NCBI GenBank assembly: GCA_934757275.1
Contig: CAKVLN010000006.1
Coordinates: 1-64,000 of the forward strand
DNA length: 64,000 nt
Direction of reading: 5' to 3'
Source: an uncultured Candidatus Melainabacteria bacterium
GTDB lineage: Bacteria > Cyanobacteriota > Vampirovibrionia > Gastranaerophilales > Gastranaerophilaceae
Part shown: one piece after another, positions 36,157 to 45,345 of the stretch
How positions within the stretch are numbered: the first letter of the stretch is position 1
Layout of the letters: every line of letters starts with the position of its first letter
Made by a program: the position numbers and the translations under genes
The notes under the pieces: generated by a model
The model's database searches: none
What the model was told of the DNA's origin: nothing
What the model saw: only the letters and a program-made list of their open reading frames with translations

Positions 36157-37219
36157 TTTCCTTTTCTATCGCTTCCATAACCTCTTCTACACTTGGTGAA
36201 AAAGTGCAAGAGTATTTGTTTTCTTTTAGCTTACATTTTCTTTTGTTGCAGTGCATACAAATATTTGAACTTACTGTAATATATTTATTAGTATCACCAA
36301 GGGGTGCAAAATATTCTGGCTTTGTACAACAAAAAATTGAAACAATTTTTGGAATTTCTGTTGCTCTTGCCAAATGCGTGCTACCGCTATCAACTGATAC
36401 AACAATATCAGCCCTTCTAAAAACTTCTATTAATTCTGTGCTAGAGGTTTTGCCGACAAGGTTTAAAATTTTATCGTTTTGAATATATTCAACCAACTCT
36501 TTGTCTTTTGGTGTACCAGTTAGAATTATTGAATAATTTTCGCTTATTTTGTCTAGCAAAGCCTTCCAATTATCACGGCTCCAGTGTTTCCCCACCCATG
36601 TTGTAGCTGGACAAACGACCATAACAGGTTTTGACTTATCTAAATCTTTTAATAGCTCGTCAACCTTATTAATATCTTCCTTTGAAGACGGAGGTAGCGA
36701 GAATTTTAAGTCTGTTTTTTTTGCACCTAAATAATCTGCAAAAATCAAACTTCTTTTTACAGAATTTACTTCACCACTAAAAACTTCCTTTTTAATAAGT
36801 TCGTTTGCGCAAAGTGTTGAAAATTCTTTGGCGTCCGCAGCTGCAATTCTGCGTTTTGCTCCTGAAAACAATAAAAATATTCCACTTTTCAAAAGCAGAC
36901 CATGCGTATCAAGAGCAATGTCAAATTTTCTTGAGCGAATTTCTTTTATTATATTTAAGTATTCTATGAAGGATTTGAACGGGTTTTGCTTTTGCCATTT
37001 TTGTACGGGCGCAAAAATATAATCGTCAACGCTAGGATTGTTTTTGATAACGTTAATTCCACGTTCACCGACTAACCACGTCACGTTGTAGCCATTTTCT
37101 TTCAAACGATTTGCGAGCGGAATGTTAAAAATCACATCACCGAGAGATGATGTCCTAATTAATAATATATTTTTCTTTTCGTTTTTAATCTTTTCGCCCA
37201 AAGCCGTTCCCGCAACCAA
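36137..37219 (-). CDS. Family 9 glycosyltransferase (heptosyltransferase-like), first gene of the rml operon
   Basis: 360 residues, GT-B fold, with ILLIRTSSLGDVIFNIPLA at the N-terminus and VVSVDSGSTHLARA in the C-terminal half, both strong GT9 signatures. The first codon is TTG, with AAGGGT about seven bases upstream; the true start could be slightly further in, because the family core begins only at KNILLIR. Four cysteines near the C-terminus (CMHCNKRKC...C) could bind a metal. It heads the minus-strand operon that ends with rmlA. Confidence 0.82.
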   Translation of the reverse strand: MVAGTALGEKIKNEKKNILLIRTSSLGDVIFNIPLANRLKENGYNVTWLVGERGINVIKNNPSVDDYIFAPVQKWQKQNPFKSFIEYLNIIKEIRSRKFDIALDTHGLLLKSGIFLLFSGAKRRIAAADAKEFSTLCANELIKKEVFSGEVNSVKRSLIFADYLGAKKTDLKFSLPPSSKEDINKVDELLKDLDKSKPVMVVCPATTWVGKHWSRDNWKALLDKISENYSIILTGTPKDKELVEYIQNDKILNLVGKTSSTELIEVFRRADIVVSVDSGSTHLARATEIPKIVSIFCCTKPEYFAPLGDTNKYITVSSNICMHCNKRKCKLKENKYSCTFSPSVEEVMEAIEKESGNVRK

Positions 37220-37438
37220 TTTCTACCCTTGCCTAAATAAAACTCTTTAGCTAGATAAATTTTATCACAAATAAAAATTTATATATCCCCTCTATTAAAA
37301 AGTGCTATTATTACAAATTTTAACATTTTAAAAATTTATTGTTCAAATTTTAGAATCTTTGTGATATAAATTTGTTATCAACTCTACTTATTTATAATTA
37401 TGTAGAGTGCTAGTAAAAAAGTAATACTGGGTTAAAGA

Positions 37439-37860
37439 GTGGTAAAAGAGATAATTAGCATTAAATATAGTTTATTTGGTAAGTTGATTGACGTAATGGT
37501 TCGCCACAACTACAAGAAAAAACTTGCTGAACTAAAGAGAAAGAAATCGCCAATTAAGGTGGTATTTTTGTCATTAGAAAATCAGAAATGGGGCTATGAT
37601 TCTCTTTACAAACTCTTTGAACAAGATGAGCATTTTGAACCTCTGATTTTAGTTAGCTTACATAGAGATATTGATAACGGCAAAATGGACGTTAACCCCC
37701 AAATTGTTGAAGAGAATTATCAGTTCTACAAATCAAGAGGATACAACGTTGATTATTTGTACAAAGATTCACACTATCTAAATTTAAAGAGCTTTAAGCC
37801 TGATATCGTATTCTATGAACAACCTTGGGGTTGGTACGAAGCATGCAAACCAGCAACTGT
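37439..37860 (+). pseudogene. N-terminal fragment of a CDP-glycerol glycerophosphotransferase-like gene
   Basis: Opens with a GTG codon and reads about 135 residues resembling the N-terminal half of teichoic-acid-type glycerophosphotransferases: KVVFLSLENQKWGYDSLYKL, FEPLILVSL, and KPDIVFYEQPWGW. The similarity then stops, and the frame runs into antisense recombinase sequence, closing at 37921. The catalytic half is missing, so this is a truncated remnant. It lies at the boundary between the two halves of the glycan island. Confidence 0.7.
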
Positions 37861-38150
37861 TGACCAACTTTTCCTTGAAACAAAGGTTCATCAACCTTAC
37901 AACCTTCAACTAATTTTTTAATAACACCTTGCAACTCAACACTAATTGGCACAGCCTTGTTTTTGCCATAATTAAGATATTGTTTGTTTTTTACATCTCT
38001 TACTTTTAGTTTCAACAACTCTGTCAAATTAATGCCAGTATTGATTGACAGAACAAAAAGCAAATAGCCTCTGATTTGTCCCTTGCTTAGAAACAAATCT
38101 TTCATTCTATTTATCATCTCTATCTCTTTTATTGGCAAACTCACATTCAC
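37794..38150 (-). pseudogene. Tyrosine recombinase fragment
   Basis: The frame carries the start of a phage-integrase catalytic domain: QIRGYLLFVLSINTGINLTE followed by LLKLKVRDVKN, where the expected catalytic Arg position is not conserved as TGLR. It ends about 118 codons in, at the junction with the glycerophosphotransferase fragment. The distal catalytic residues (HxLRH, Tyr) are absent. The first codon is a GTG and the N-terminal SAM-like domain is also missing or reduced. It is the remains of a mobile element or integron-like gene. Confidence 0.6.
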
Positions 38151-38338
38151 GACTCTTAAAACTTCCTAGAATCTTCTCGACTACAATTTTATATTTTTTA
38201 CAATCATTATATATTGACTGTATTTCACAATAAATCTCAGAAAAACAAATCATCTATATTCAATTTTCCAATCTTTGTTTTAATTTTTCCCATAAATCAG
38301 GATCATTTTTTAATTTATCAATAACCAGTTCTTCATTT

Positions 38339-39537
38339 TCAATGAAGAAGTCGTTTTATTTCTTCTTCTTTTTGGTGATTTGGTTGCTGAATTTTTCGAC
38401 GATTTCTTTCCAAAATATTTGAATCTGGATATATAAAATCAAATTTCATTTTATTACTTATTATATGTCCAGCTTCATCTGCTAATTTTTGTATAGCAAG
38501 ACCGGTCCCTGAAATATAACACCATCCTCTAGAACGAGTTATTGCAACAAAAAGAGCATTCCTATTGCGATATGAGGTATCGGTATAAGCTAATTGGGCA
38601 TTTAAAACGAATACAATATTGGCTTCATTGCCTTTTGCTTTCCACAGAGTTGTTAGTGTTATATACCCCTCTTCTCTAAATAATTGTCCTGTGTCATAGT
38701 TAAAACCTGGCATAATTGATGAAATATCATAATTAACTAACAATTCTTCTTTTAAAGATTGAAGTGTATTTTTAGAAGCCTTTGTGTCTAATGTAATTAC
38801 AAATATTTGAGAAGGTTCTATACCTTCAGCTTTAATTAAATTGTTGATTTTAGAGGCAACATCTTTTATTTCTTCTTTGTTATCCTTATAGCCCTTAAAG
38901 CTAATTAGGGTTGTAATATACCAATGGTGTTCAAATAGTAAATTTGATAAAATATTTTTTGAGATGGAACTTGGGCGTGAAACTATCATATGATCGCCTT
39001 CTTTAAATACACTTCTACTTGGTTGTTCAACCAAATAACCAATAGATTCCCAAGAATTTTTATCCGGCAAAACATCAATAATACCATTTTCTCTGTGTAA
39101 TCCAAGAGCTAAAGCATGTACAACCATTAAATTATATCCAGGATTTCTATAAGGATTTTTTAAAGCATAATCTTTTTTTATATCCCCTATGTAAGTACCC
39201 TCAATAGCTGTATTAGGAATATTGTAGGTATTTTCATCTTTTTTCCCAAACATTTGTTCTGGTTCTAAAATTCTAATATCTTTTAATGATTGAAACTCAT
39301 CGTAAGCCCAAATTATTCGTTTAGGAGATTTTGTTAAATAATAAATTGTTTCGAAAAATACTGGCGGAAAATCTTGTGCTTCGTCAATCAATACTAAGTC
39401 ATATTTTTATTTTAATTTAAAACGATTTCTTAATAAATCTTCGTAGATTCCTTCTAAACTATCTTTATATCTTTTTACATCAGAGAAAGAAAGACGATTT
39501 ATATTTATTTCTTTACAAGTTTTTGAATATAAACCTT
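38339..39537 (-). pseudogene. Superfamily I helicase fragment with in-frame stop
   Basis: Downstream of 39391 the frame is open and helicase-like: Walker B in YDLVLIDEAQDFPP, TLTTLWKAKGNEANIVFVLN (motif V region), and ALFVAITRSRGWCYISG (motif VI). Just upstream, the same frame reads GIYEDLLRNRFKLK, then a TAA, then KYDLVLIDE, so a nonsense codon splits the conserved region. The Walker A part is gone, because upstream sequence belongs to another gene from about 39537. A shifted frame after the stop continues to 38260 with plausible coding sequence (LVIDKLKNDPDLWEKLKQRL). The gene is inactive as a helicase. Confidence 0.7.
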
Positions 39538-39650
39538 AAGAATGTTTCCGAGACATTGGCAAGAGAATTGTTTTTGTTATAATTCTCTTTTGGTTTTGTC
39601 GGTAATGCTTTTGAGGTGTAATTAAACGCAGATATTGAATTGATTTTCAT
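39513..39650 (-). pseudogene. Severed 5' end of an unidentified gene
   Basis: An AGGAG site five bases before ATG opens a 45-residue frame beginning MKINSISAFNYTSKALP. The last residues and the stop fall in sequence that belongs to the helicase remnant in another frame, so the original gene was probably cut near 39537. It still has an intact translation start but no recognisable domain. Confidence 0.5.
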
Positions 39651-39821
39651 AAAATCTCCTTTTGATGGATAAAATCTCCTAAAAAAATTTTTGCTATAAA
39701 TGTGAAGAAAGATTTACAATTCAAAAAGAAATTATTTTGATTTCCTTTAACAAATTTACCTTTAAAATAGTATATTGTTCCCTTCTTGATTAATCTCATC
39801 AGTTTTTCTTGGAGAGAAGAG

Positions 39822-40799
39822 CTACATATTTGTAATTGCGTTTAAGGTTTTTTCAATCTGTAAAGCAGAGTTATTTAGTAGATTTTTTTCAGTTTCTGAT
39901 AATTCAGAAGGTAAAATTAATTTAACCCCATTATAATTAATAAGACTTGGTAAACTTATTGAAATATCTTTATTTAAAACATTTCCAGCCATATTACTTG
40001 AAACACTGGCTGTAATATTTCGGCGATTTAGTATTGCATCAGCTATATGGCAAACGCAAGTAGCAATTCCATAATATGTTTTCCCTTTCCCTTTAATAAT
40101 TTCGGTCCCCATATTTAGAACTTTTTGTGCCATTTTTTGTTTGATTTCTTCATTAAATTCTAAATTTTCTATTTTGCAAAATTCTTCAATAGGAATATTT
40201 GAAATTTTTACTTCGTCCCAAAGCGGAGTTTGAGAATTTCCATGCTCTCCAACAACAGTTGCAGAAATGAATTCTGGCGATAATTCAATATAGTCAGAGA
40301 TGATATTTATCAATCTAGAACTGTCTAAAATACAGCCTGTTCCAAAAATTCTTCCTTTGGGTAAATTGAGATTTTTGGTGTAATAATGAGTTAAAATATC
40401 TACCGGGTTAGCTACAACTAAAATTACCCCTTGATTATAATGTTTTTTTATTTCTTTGACTATTTCGGCAGAAATTTTAATATTATCATTTGCTAAATCT
40501 AGTCTGGTTTCATTTGCTTTTCTGTTTCTTCCTGCTGTAATGATGATTAAATCGCAGTCTTCAATGTTTTTATATTCGCCACAATAGATTTTAGAACTTC
40601 CCATATTGGGAATACCATGTCGAATATCAAGCATTTCTGCATTAGAGACTTCTTTTTTAGAATCAATTAAAACGATTTCTCTGGCGATATCTTTTAGCAT
40701 TAATGAATAAGCTATGCCTGCACCTACATAACCAGTACCAATAATTGCAATTTTTTTATTGTAATTTCTTCTACTTTGTTTCAATTTATCTTTTAACAT
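39822..40799 (-). CDS. Lactate/malate dehydrogenase family 2-hydroxyacid dehydrogenase
   Basis: 325 residues with an NAD-binding IIGTGYVGAGIAYSL, IVLID strand end, VANPVD, LDSSRL and the catalytic GEHGNSQ. The sequence overall is LDH-like (ETRLDLA), but the substrate loop reads AGRNRKANE: R93 stands where LDH has Gln102, and Arg there is the malate dehydrogenase determinant. The usual PG of the loop is AN. Substrate is therefore uncertain: lactate, malate or another 2-hydroxy acid made in this pathway. It overlaps luxC by seven bases and is the last gene of the acyl operon. Confidence 0.82.
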   Translation of the reverse strand: MLKDKLKQSRRNYNKKIAIIGTGYVGAGIAYSLMLKDIAREIVLIDSKKEVSNAEMLDIRHGIPNMGSSKIYCGEYKNIEDCDLIIITAGRNRKANETRLDLANDNIKISAEIVKEIKKHYNQGVILVVANPVDILTHYYTKNLNLPKGRIFGTGCILDSSRLINIISDYIELSPEFISATVVGEHGNSQTPLWDEVKISNIPIEEFCKIENLEFNEEIKQKMAQKVLNMGTEIIKGKGKTYYGIATCVCHIADAILNRRNITASVSSNMAGNVLNKDISISLPSLINYNGVKLILPSELSETEKNLLNNSALQIEKTLNAITNM

Positions 40800-41959
40800 A
40801 AATTAATCTCTCTTGATAATTCTTTTATTAAGTCGTGACCGTCCCAGTTAGAGTTGATGTCCATTGCTTTACCAATTGGAACTATTCTATCAATTCCTCT
40901 TAAATTATGGTTAATTATATTATCTCGCAACTCTTTGGCATCAATTCCAAAATATGTAATAGTTTGATATTTATCAGTTATAACTTTAAATAGTTCTCCA
41001 TAATTATCTAAGGCAAATTCATAAAAATAGCCACCTTTGCCTCGAATATTTTCAACATTTTCTAGTGAATTTAATTCACTTCTATACAATAAATTCGAGC
41101 GACATGAAGTTGTTCCAACATTGTCAAACATAATTGCATCTTCACACAATTTTGTATATTTATCTACACAAACAGCATCTTGCAGAGGATATTTTTTTTG
41201 TGCATAATCATATATATAATTCCAAAATTTATCACGAGCTTCTTTATTGTCGTTTATCCAATAAATTAATTGTGGAGAAGAACAAGCATTCTGATCCATT
41301 AAATAAGTATCAACATAAAATTTTTCTGCTAGCGTTTTCATTTCATCTTTTGAAGCTTCATTAATTTTTTTTGCGTCAATGATACAAATTGAATACCTAT
41401 CAGGAAACGTAATATCAATACATCTGGGCTTTGTTTCAAAAGTTTTAAACAATTTAATTGTTTTATCGCCACCCCAAATCATTCTGCAATCAGCTTTTTT
41501 AGAAAATTCTTCACTTATTTCATTTGAATGTTCGTATTTTACAAATGCAGTTCTTTTTTTAATTTCTGGATAATTTTTTAATACTTCTTTTATTAAATCG
41601 CATACAAAATCAACTTGCGGAAAATCTTTACTGGAAAGTCTTACAATATTTGAGTTACCTGCAAGTATTCCAAAAAAATAAGAAAAAATTGAATTAATTG
41701 GAATGTTTGATGGGGCAATATGAAAACATAATCCTCTACCTAGTCTGTTATTTTTCGAACAATGTTCTTGCAGTTTTTGAATATTTGCTTTTCGACACCA
41801 AAAAGCGAGTGCAGATAAATCTGTAAATTCTCGAATTTTTGGAGATTTCATTAATCTTGTCGATACTTCATTTAGAAAATTGCAAACATCTTCGCAACAA
41901 GGTTGCATTGGAATATTAAGGATATTTTTATCACCGATTATATAATTAACGCTTTTCAT
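40793..41959 (-). CDS. luxC: LuxC-family acyl-CoA/acyl-protein reductase
   Basis: Reduces an enzyme-bound acyl group to the aldehyde with NADPH. The family core is present: RGLCFHIAPSNIPINS, LAGNSNIVRLSSKDFP, and the active-site cysteine in MDQNACSSPQL (C236 counted from the earlier ATG). The ATG at 41959 is chosen; a GGGGG-containing site lies upstream at a rather long spacing, and an ATG ten codons earlier has none. It overlaps luxE by 14 bases. In luminous bacteria LuxC works with LuxE, and the two being adjacent here argues that they form a reductase complex. No luxAB is present, so light emission is not implied. Confidence 0.88.
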   Translation of the reverse strand: MKSVNYIIGDKNILNIPMQPCCEDVCNFLNEVSTRLMKSPKIREFTDLSALAFWCRKANIQKLQEHCSKNNRLGRGLCFHIAPSNIPINSIFSYFFGILAGNSNIVRLSSKDFPQVDFVCDLIKEVLKNYPEIKKRTAFVKYEHSNEISEEFSKKADCRMIWGGDKTIKLFKTFETKPRCIDITFPDRYSICIIDAKKINEASKDEMKTLAEKFYVDTYLMDQNACSSPQLIYWINDNKEARDKFWNYIYDYAQKKYPLQDAVCVDKYTKLCEDAIMFDNVGTTSCRSNLLYRSELNSLENVENIRGKGGYFYEFALDNYGELFKVITDKYQTITYFGIDAKELRDNIINHNLRGIDRIVPIGKAMDINSNWDGHDLIKELSREINLC

Positions 41960-43022
41960 AAGTATCTGAACACCCCCTAATTTCTGCATTTTTTATTCTT
42001 CCTAAAATAGTGAAGTATTTACCTTTTCTTCCGCAAGGACAGTCATCTTCTCCTAAAATTATCCCCTCATCTTCCGTTAAAAGCGAATGGCCGGGATATG
42101 ATTCTGGAAGTAAAGAACAAACTTGAATTAAACCTTTTTCGCCAGTTTTTGTGATTGAAAAATCTTTTGGATTTCTAATAATAACATCAGAAAATATGCT
42201 TGCATGCAAATGCCCATATTCACATTCCATATAAACGCAACCTGTTTGCTCAACCATACCGTAATAATCGTGAACAGATTTAATTCCACAAACATCATTC
42301 AAGGATTGTTTATATTCTTCTTTGGAAACAGCTTCATTAACTAATTTTTTCCAACCACCACCATGAATTAAAATTCCATTTGATAAATCTAATTTTACAT
42401 TTAACTCTTTTAACTTTTTATAAAAAAATTGCCAAATCATGAAGGTAAAGCCAAATAATAATATCTTTTGTCCTTTATGCTTTTCCAAGAATGCTTCAAT
42501 AACAGGTATATTGATATTCATATCGTCATCAAGAGCATAAGTCCTATCCGCTCCAAATATTGAAAAGCCTAAAATTCCGGCACCTCTTGCTGAGAACATA
42601 TTTCTATTTTTTATTACAGATGGACTGTCGATTATTAGCATTGGCATACGACTTGCACCGGTAAAATCAGAAACAATTTTAACAAGTGTCTTTTGTTGAT
42701 TTGCTGCTGTTGTCTTATCTAAATAAATTTTAGAAACAGCTTGACCAGATGTTCCAGAAGAAGTCATTGTTTTGAAAACTTCTTCTGTTGGAATACTCTT
42801 TAAATCAAATTCTTTAAATAACCTGACAGGTAAAAAAGGTATTTCTGTATAATTTTTAATTTCTGATAAATTACAATTTAATTTATCTACAATTTTTTTA
42901 TAATTTTCACATTTTTGATAGTGTTTTAGTGATAATTCTTTTAAATATTCAGTAAAAAGTTTTGACTTTTCTTCTTTATTTAAAGAAAACGGCGATATTT
43001 CCAACACATCATTATAGTTCAT
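41946..43022 (-). CDS. luxE: LuxE-family acyl-protein synthetase
   Basis: Activates a fatty acid as acyl-AMP and passes it to LuxC. 358 residues with the LuxE segments FLPVRLFKEFDL, the adenylation motif MTSSGTSGQAVSKIYLD, LLFGFTFMIW, NGILIHGGGWKK and HDYYGMVEQTG. It precedes luxC and follows an AMP-ligase gene by one base, so the operon encodes two separate acyl-activating enzymes. LuxE-LuxC pairs also occur in some surface-polysaccharide loci. Confidence 0.88.
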   Translation of the reverse strand: MNYNDVLEISPFSLNKEEKSKLFTEYLKELSLKHYQKCENYKKIVDKLNCNLSEIKNYTEIPFLPVRLFKEFDLKSIPTEEVFKTMTSSGTSGQAVSKIYLDKTTAANQQKTLVKIVSDFTGASRMPMLIIDSPSVIKNRNMFSARGAGILGFSIFGADRTYALDDDMNINIPVIEAFLEKHKGQKILLFGFTFMIWQFFYKKLKELNVKLDLSNGILIHGGGWKKLVNEAVSKEEYKQSLNDVCGIKSVHDYYGMVEQTGCVYMECEYGHLHASIFSDVIIRNPKDFSITKTGEKGLIQVCSLLPESYPGHSLLTEDEGIILGEDDCPCGRKGKYFTILGRIKNAEIRGCSDTYEKR

Positions 43023-43023
43023 T

Positions 43024-44424
43024 CTATACCTCTAATTCTTTATACAATGTTTTCCCTGCTTCATTTTTAGGAATTTCATCAATATTTCTAATCTTAAATG
43101 CGGCTTTATTAATACCTGTTTTAGAGGTTACAAAAGCCATTATATTGTCGTTTTCGATAGGGTTCGTTGTGTAAATTATCATTGAATCATCTACCCCTGT
43201 GCAAGCACATTCCAAATCTTTAAAAGCCGATTTAATTAATCTTTCTGTTTCATCAAGATTTACCCTATTTCCATAAATTTTAAGAAATCGTTTTTTTCTT
43301 CCGACTATATAATAAAACCCGTCAGCATCAAATTTAGCCATATCACCTGTAATTAATTTTCCGTGCCTTTCATCGCTTTTTGCCAAGTCAAGACCACATT
43401 CGGCGTAACCTAATGTTACGTTAACACCTTCATAAACGAGTTCACCAACAGTTTCCGGAGTTATAATTTCTTCTCCATTTACATCTATTAAAGAAAATTT
43501 TCCATTTGGAATAGCGATACCCATTGAGCCGTATTTTTCAAGAGATTTTTCCGCAGGTAAGTATGACATTCTGGCAGTTGCTTCGGTTTGTCCATACATA
43601 ACAATGAATTTTTTACCACAATCTTTTGCCCATTGTGCGAATTTATGGTGTAATTCTGGCGATAATTTTCCTCCGGCTTGTGTCATATAACGTAAACTTG
43701 GTAAATTCATTCTGAAAAATCTTAATTTATCTAACATTTCATAAGTATATGGTACGCCAGCAAAAGATGTTGCTTCAAAGTCTTTCATTTGTTGCCAAAA
43801 TTCTTTTTGCATTAAGCCCTTTTCTGTCAGAATAATAGAAGCTCCTACCCAAAGGTGAGTATTTATGATTGAAATGCCATAAGTATAATTCATTGGTAAT
43901 GTTGTAATAGCACGTTCAGTTTCGTTTAATTGCAAATATTCAACAATAGATTTTGTATTTGCTTCTATATTTTTATAACTTTGTCTAACTAATTTAGGAC
44001 TGCCTGTAGAACCAGAAGTTGTTAACAAAAGAGCTAAATCTTCATTTAGTTCAAATTCTTCAGTAAAATTTGTTTTTAAAAGAGTGTAGCCGATATTTGA
44101 ATAAACTTTTTCAAATTTATTAAACTTGTCGGCCAAAATACTTGGCAAATGTAGATAAGCAGGTTTATAGGTTTCAATCATGTTAGTTAAAAGAATTTCA
44201 TCTAAGTCTGCTTTTAGCATAACCGGAACTATTTTGGCATTTAAAAAACCGATATACCCGACAAGTGAGCCGATTTCATTCGCACATAGATTAAAAACTA
44301 AACATCTTTTTTTTATATTTGAAGTTAACTCAATGCAATAGTTATTTAATTTTTCGTAAGTTATGTGTTCATTATTTTCTGTAATAACTGCTATATTATT
44401 TTTAAATTTATTTAAGTTCCACAT
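43024..44424 (-). CDS. AMP-dependent acyl-CoA/ACP synthetase
   Basis: An ANL-superfamily ligase of about 466 residues. Core motifs are TTSGSTGSPKLVRQ (P-loop), VMYGQTEATARMSYL, TGDMAKFDADGFYYIVGRKKR, and the C-terminal catalytic Lys in NEAGKTLYKEL. The start is placed at the ATG at 44424, which has GAGGGT nine bases upstream; earlier ATGs lack one. It lies beside an ACP gene and an MBL hydrolase, so loading an acyl or amino acid onto that ACP is a reasonable inference. The substrate is unknown. Confidence 0.85.
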   Translation of the reverse strand: MWNLNKFKNNIAVITENNEHITYEKLNNYCIELTSNIKKRCLVFNLCANEIGSLVGYIGFLNAKIVPVMLKADLDEILLTNMIETYKPAYLHLPSILADKFNKFEKVYSNIGYTLLKTNFTEEFELNEDLALLLTTSGSTGSPKLVRQSYKNIEANTKSIVEYLQLNETERAITTLPMNYTYGISIINTHLWVGASIILTEKGLMQKEFWQQMKDFEATSFAGVPYTYEMLDKLRFFRMNLPSLRYMTQAGGKLSPELHHKFAQWAKDCGKKFIVMYGQTEATARMSYLPAEKSLEKYGSMGIAIPNGKFSLIDVNGEEIITPETVGELVYEGVNVTLGYAECGLDLAKSDERHGKLITGDMAKFDADGFYYIVGRKKRFLKIYGNRVNLDETERLIKSAFKDLECACTGVDDSMIIYTTNPIENDNIMAFVTSKTGINKAAFKIRNIDEIPKNEAGKTLYKELEV

Positions 44425-45121
44425 GTAATTTACCCTCATCATATAAGTCATTTAATTCAAAAGGAGCCCCATGTCCTGGAAATATTGTAAAATTCCTGTC
44501 TAAATTTTTTATATAAGGAATGGTTATATTTTTATATGTTTTTGTATTACCTCTTGGAAAACGAGTTATAATCGGGTAATCTTTTAATAAAGTATCGCCA
44601 GTAAAAATAATCTTATTATCCAAAAAGATAAAACAACTTCCTTTTGAATGTCCTTGTAATTTTTTTAAAAATATTTTATGATTATTCCAATTATATTCCA
44701 AATCTTCGTCAAAAATTATATCAGACGTCATAGTAAAAGGTTCGTAATTCTTGTTAAATTTGTCCAAAATATTCGTTCCATTTAGTTTATCTTTTTCTTC
44801 GAGAACGAATGTAATAAGTATAGGTCTTGTATTTTTGATATCAGAAATGTAATCGGAAGTTTCTTTTGTAGAAATAATAGTGGTGTTAAAATTATCTTTG
44901 AGCCATTTTAGTCCGGAAATGTGATCAGGGTGTTCGTGGGTCAAAAGAACTGTAATATCAATGATATTGTTCATACGCAACAAATTATAGACCTCATTAT
45001 TTTGATGAGGATCTATAATAAGAGCTTTATTGTTTTCAATTATAATGTACATATTTGAATCAATATATTCAAATACGGAATTATAAATTGAGATGTTGTT
45101 ATTTTGAGAAATCAATTTCAT
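44408..45121 (-). CDS. MBL-fold hydrolase
   Basis: 237 residues of metallo-beta-lactamase fold. The metal motif THEHPDH is near residue 62; a further His lies in LQGHSKGSCF, Asp in FTGDTLL, and His in FPGHGAP, so both metal sites look complete. In an acyl-ACP operon it could be a thioesterase or lactonase that releases product or edits mis-loaded ACP. It overlaps the ACP gene by 23 bases and the ligase gene by 17. Confidence 0.82.
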   Translation of the reverse strand: MKLISQNNNISIYNSVFEYIDSNMYIIIENNKALIIDPHQNNEVYNLLRMNNIIDITVLLTHEHPDHISGLKWLKDNFNTTIISTKETSDYISDIKNTRPILITFVLEEKDKLNGTNILDKFNKNYEPFTMTSDIIFDEDLEYNWNNHKIFLKKLQGHSKGSCFIFLDNKIIFTGDTLLKDYPIITRFPRGNTKTYKNITIPYIKNLDRNFTIFPGHGAPFELNDLYDEGKLHVELK

Positions 45122-45344
45122 AGTTTTTTTCTAAGATTTCTTTTCCTTTTTCGAAAGAACTTAGGTCAATAATATCTTCTGTTTCCATCATAATATCAAA
45201 AGAATCTTCAATATTGGCAATAAGTCCCATGTGTCCAACTGAATCCCAAGCTTTAATATCTTGATATTTTAAATTTTTAGCTTCATCTTCAGAAACTTCA
45301 AAAGAATCAACGAAAGCCTGAGTGTATTTTTCTAAATTTGTCAT
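45099..45344 (-). CDS. Acyl carrier protein 1
   Basis: 81 residues with the phosphopantetheine site DSVGHMGLI (S35) in a standard four-helix ACP pattern. It is diverged from housekeeping AcpP (DSL), as expected for a pathway-specific carrier. It lies between the split transketolase and the MBL hydrolase, and one base after the transketolase C subunit gene. Confidence 0.9.
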   Translation of the reverse strand: MTNLEKYTQAFVDSFEVSEDEAKNLKYQDIKAWDSVGHMGLIANIEDSFDIMMETEDIIDLSSFEKGKEILEKNYEIDFSK

Positions 45345-45345
45345 T

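Noticed and set aside
38107-38253. 48-codon minus-strand ORF starting MICFSEIYC
   Set aside because: Overlaps the recombinase fragment, has no ribosome site and no family; probably chance in the scar region.
40793-43022. Bioluminescence from LuxC and LuxE
   Set aside because: No luxA, luxB or luxD is present; these families are also used in glycan and lipid pathways.
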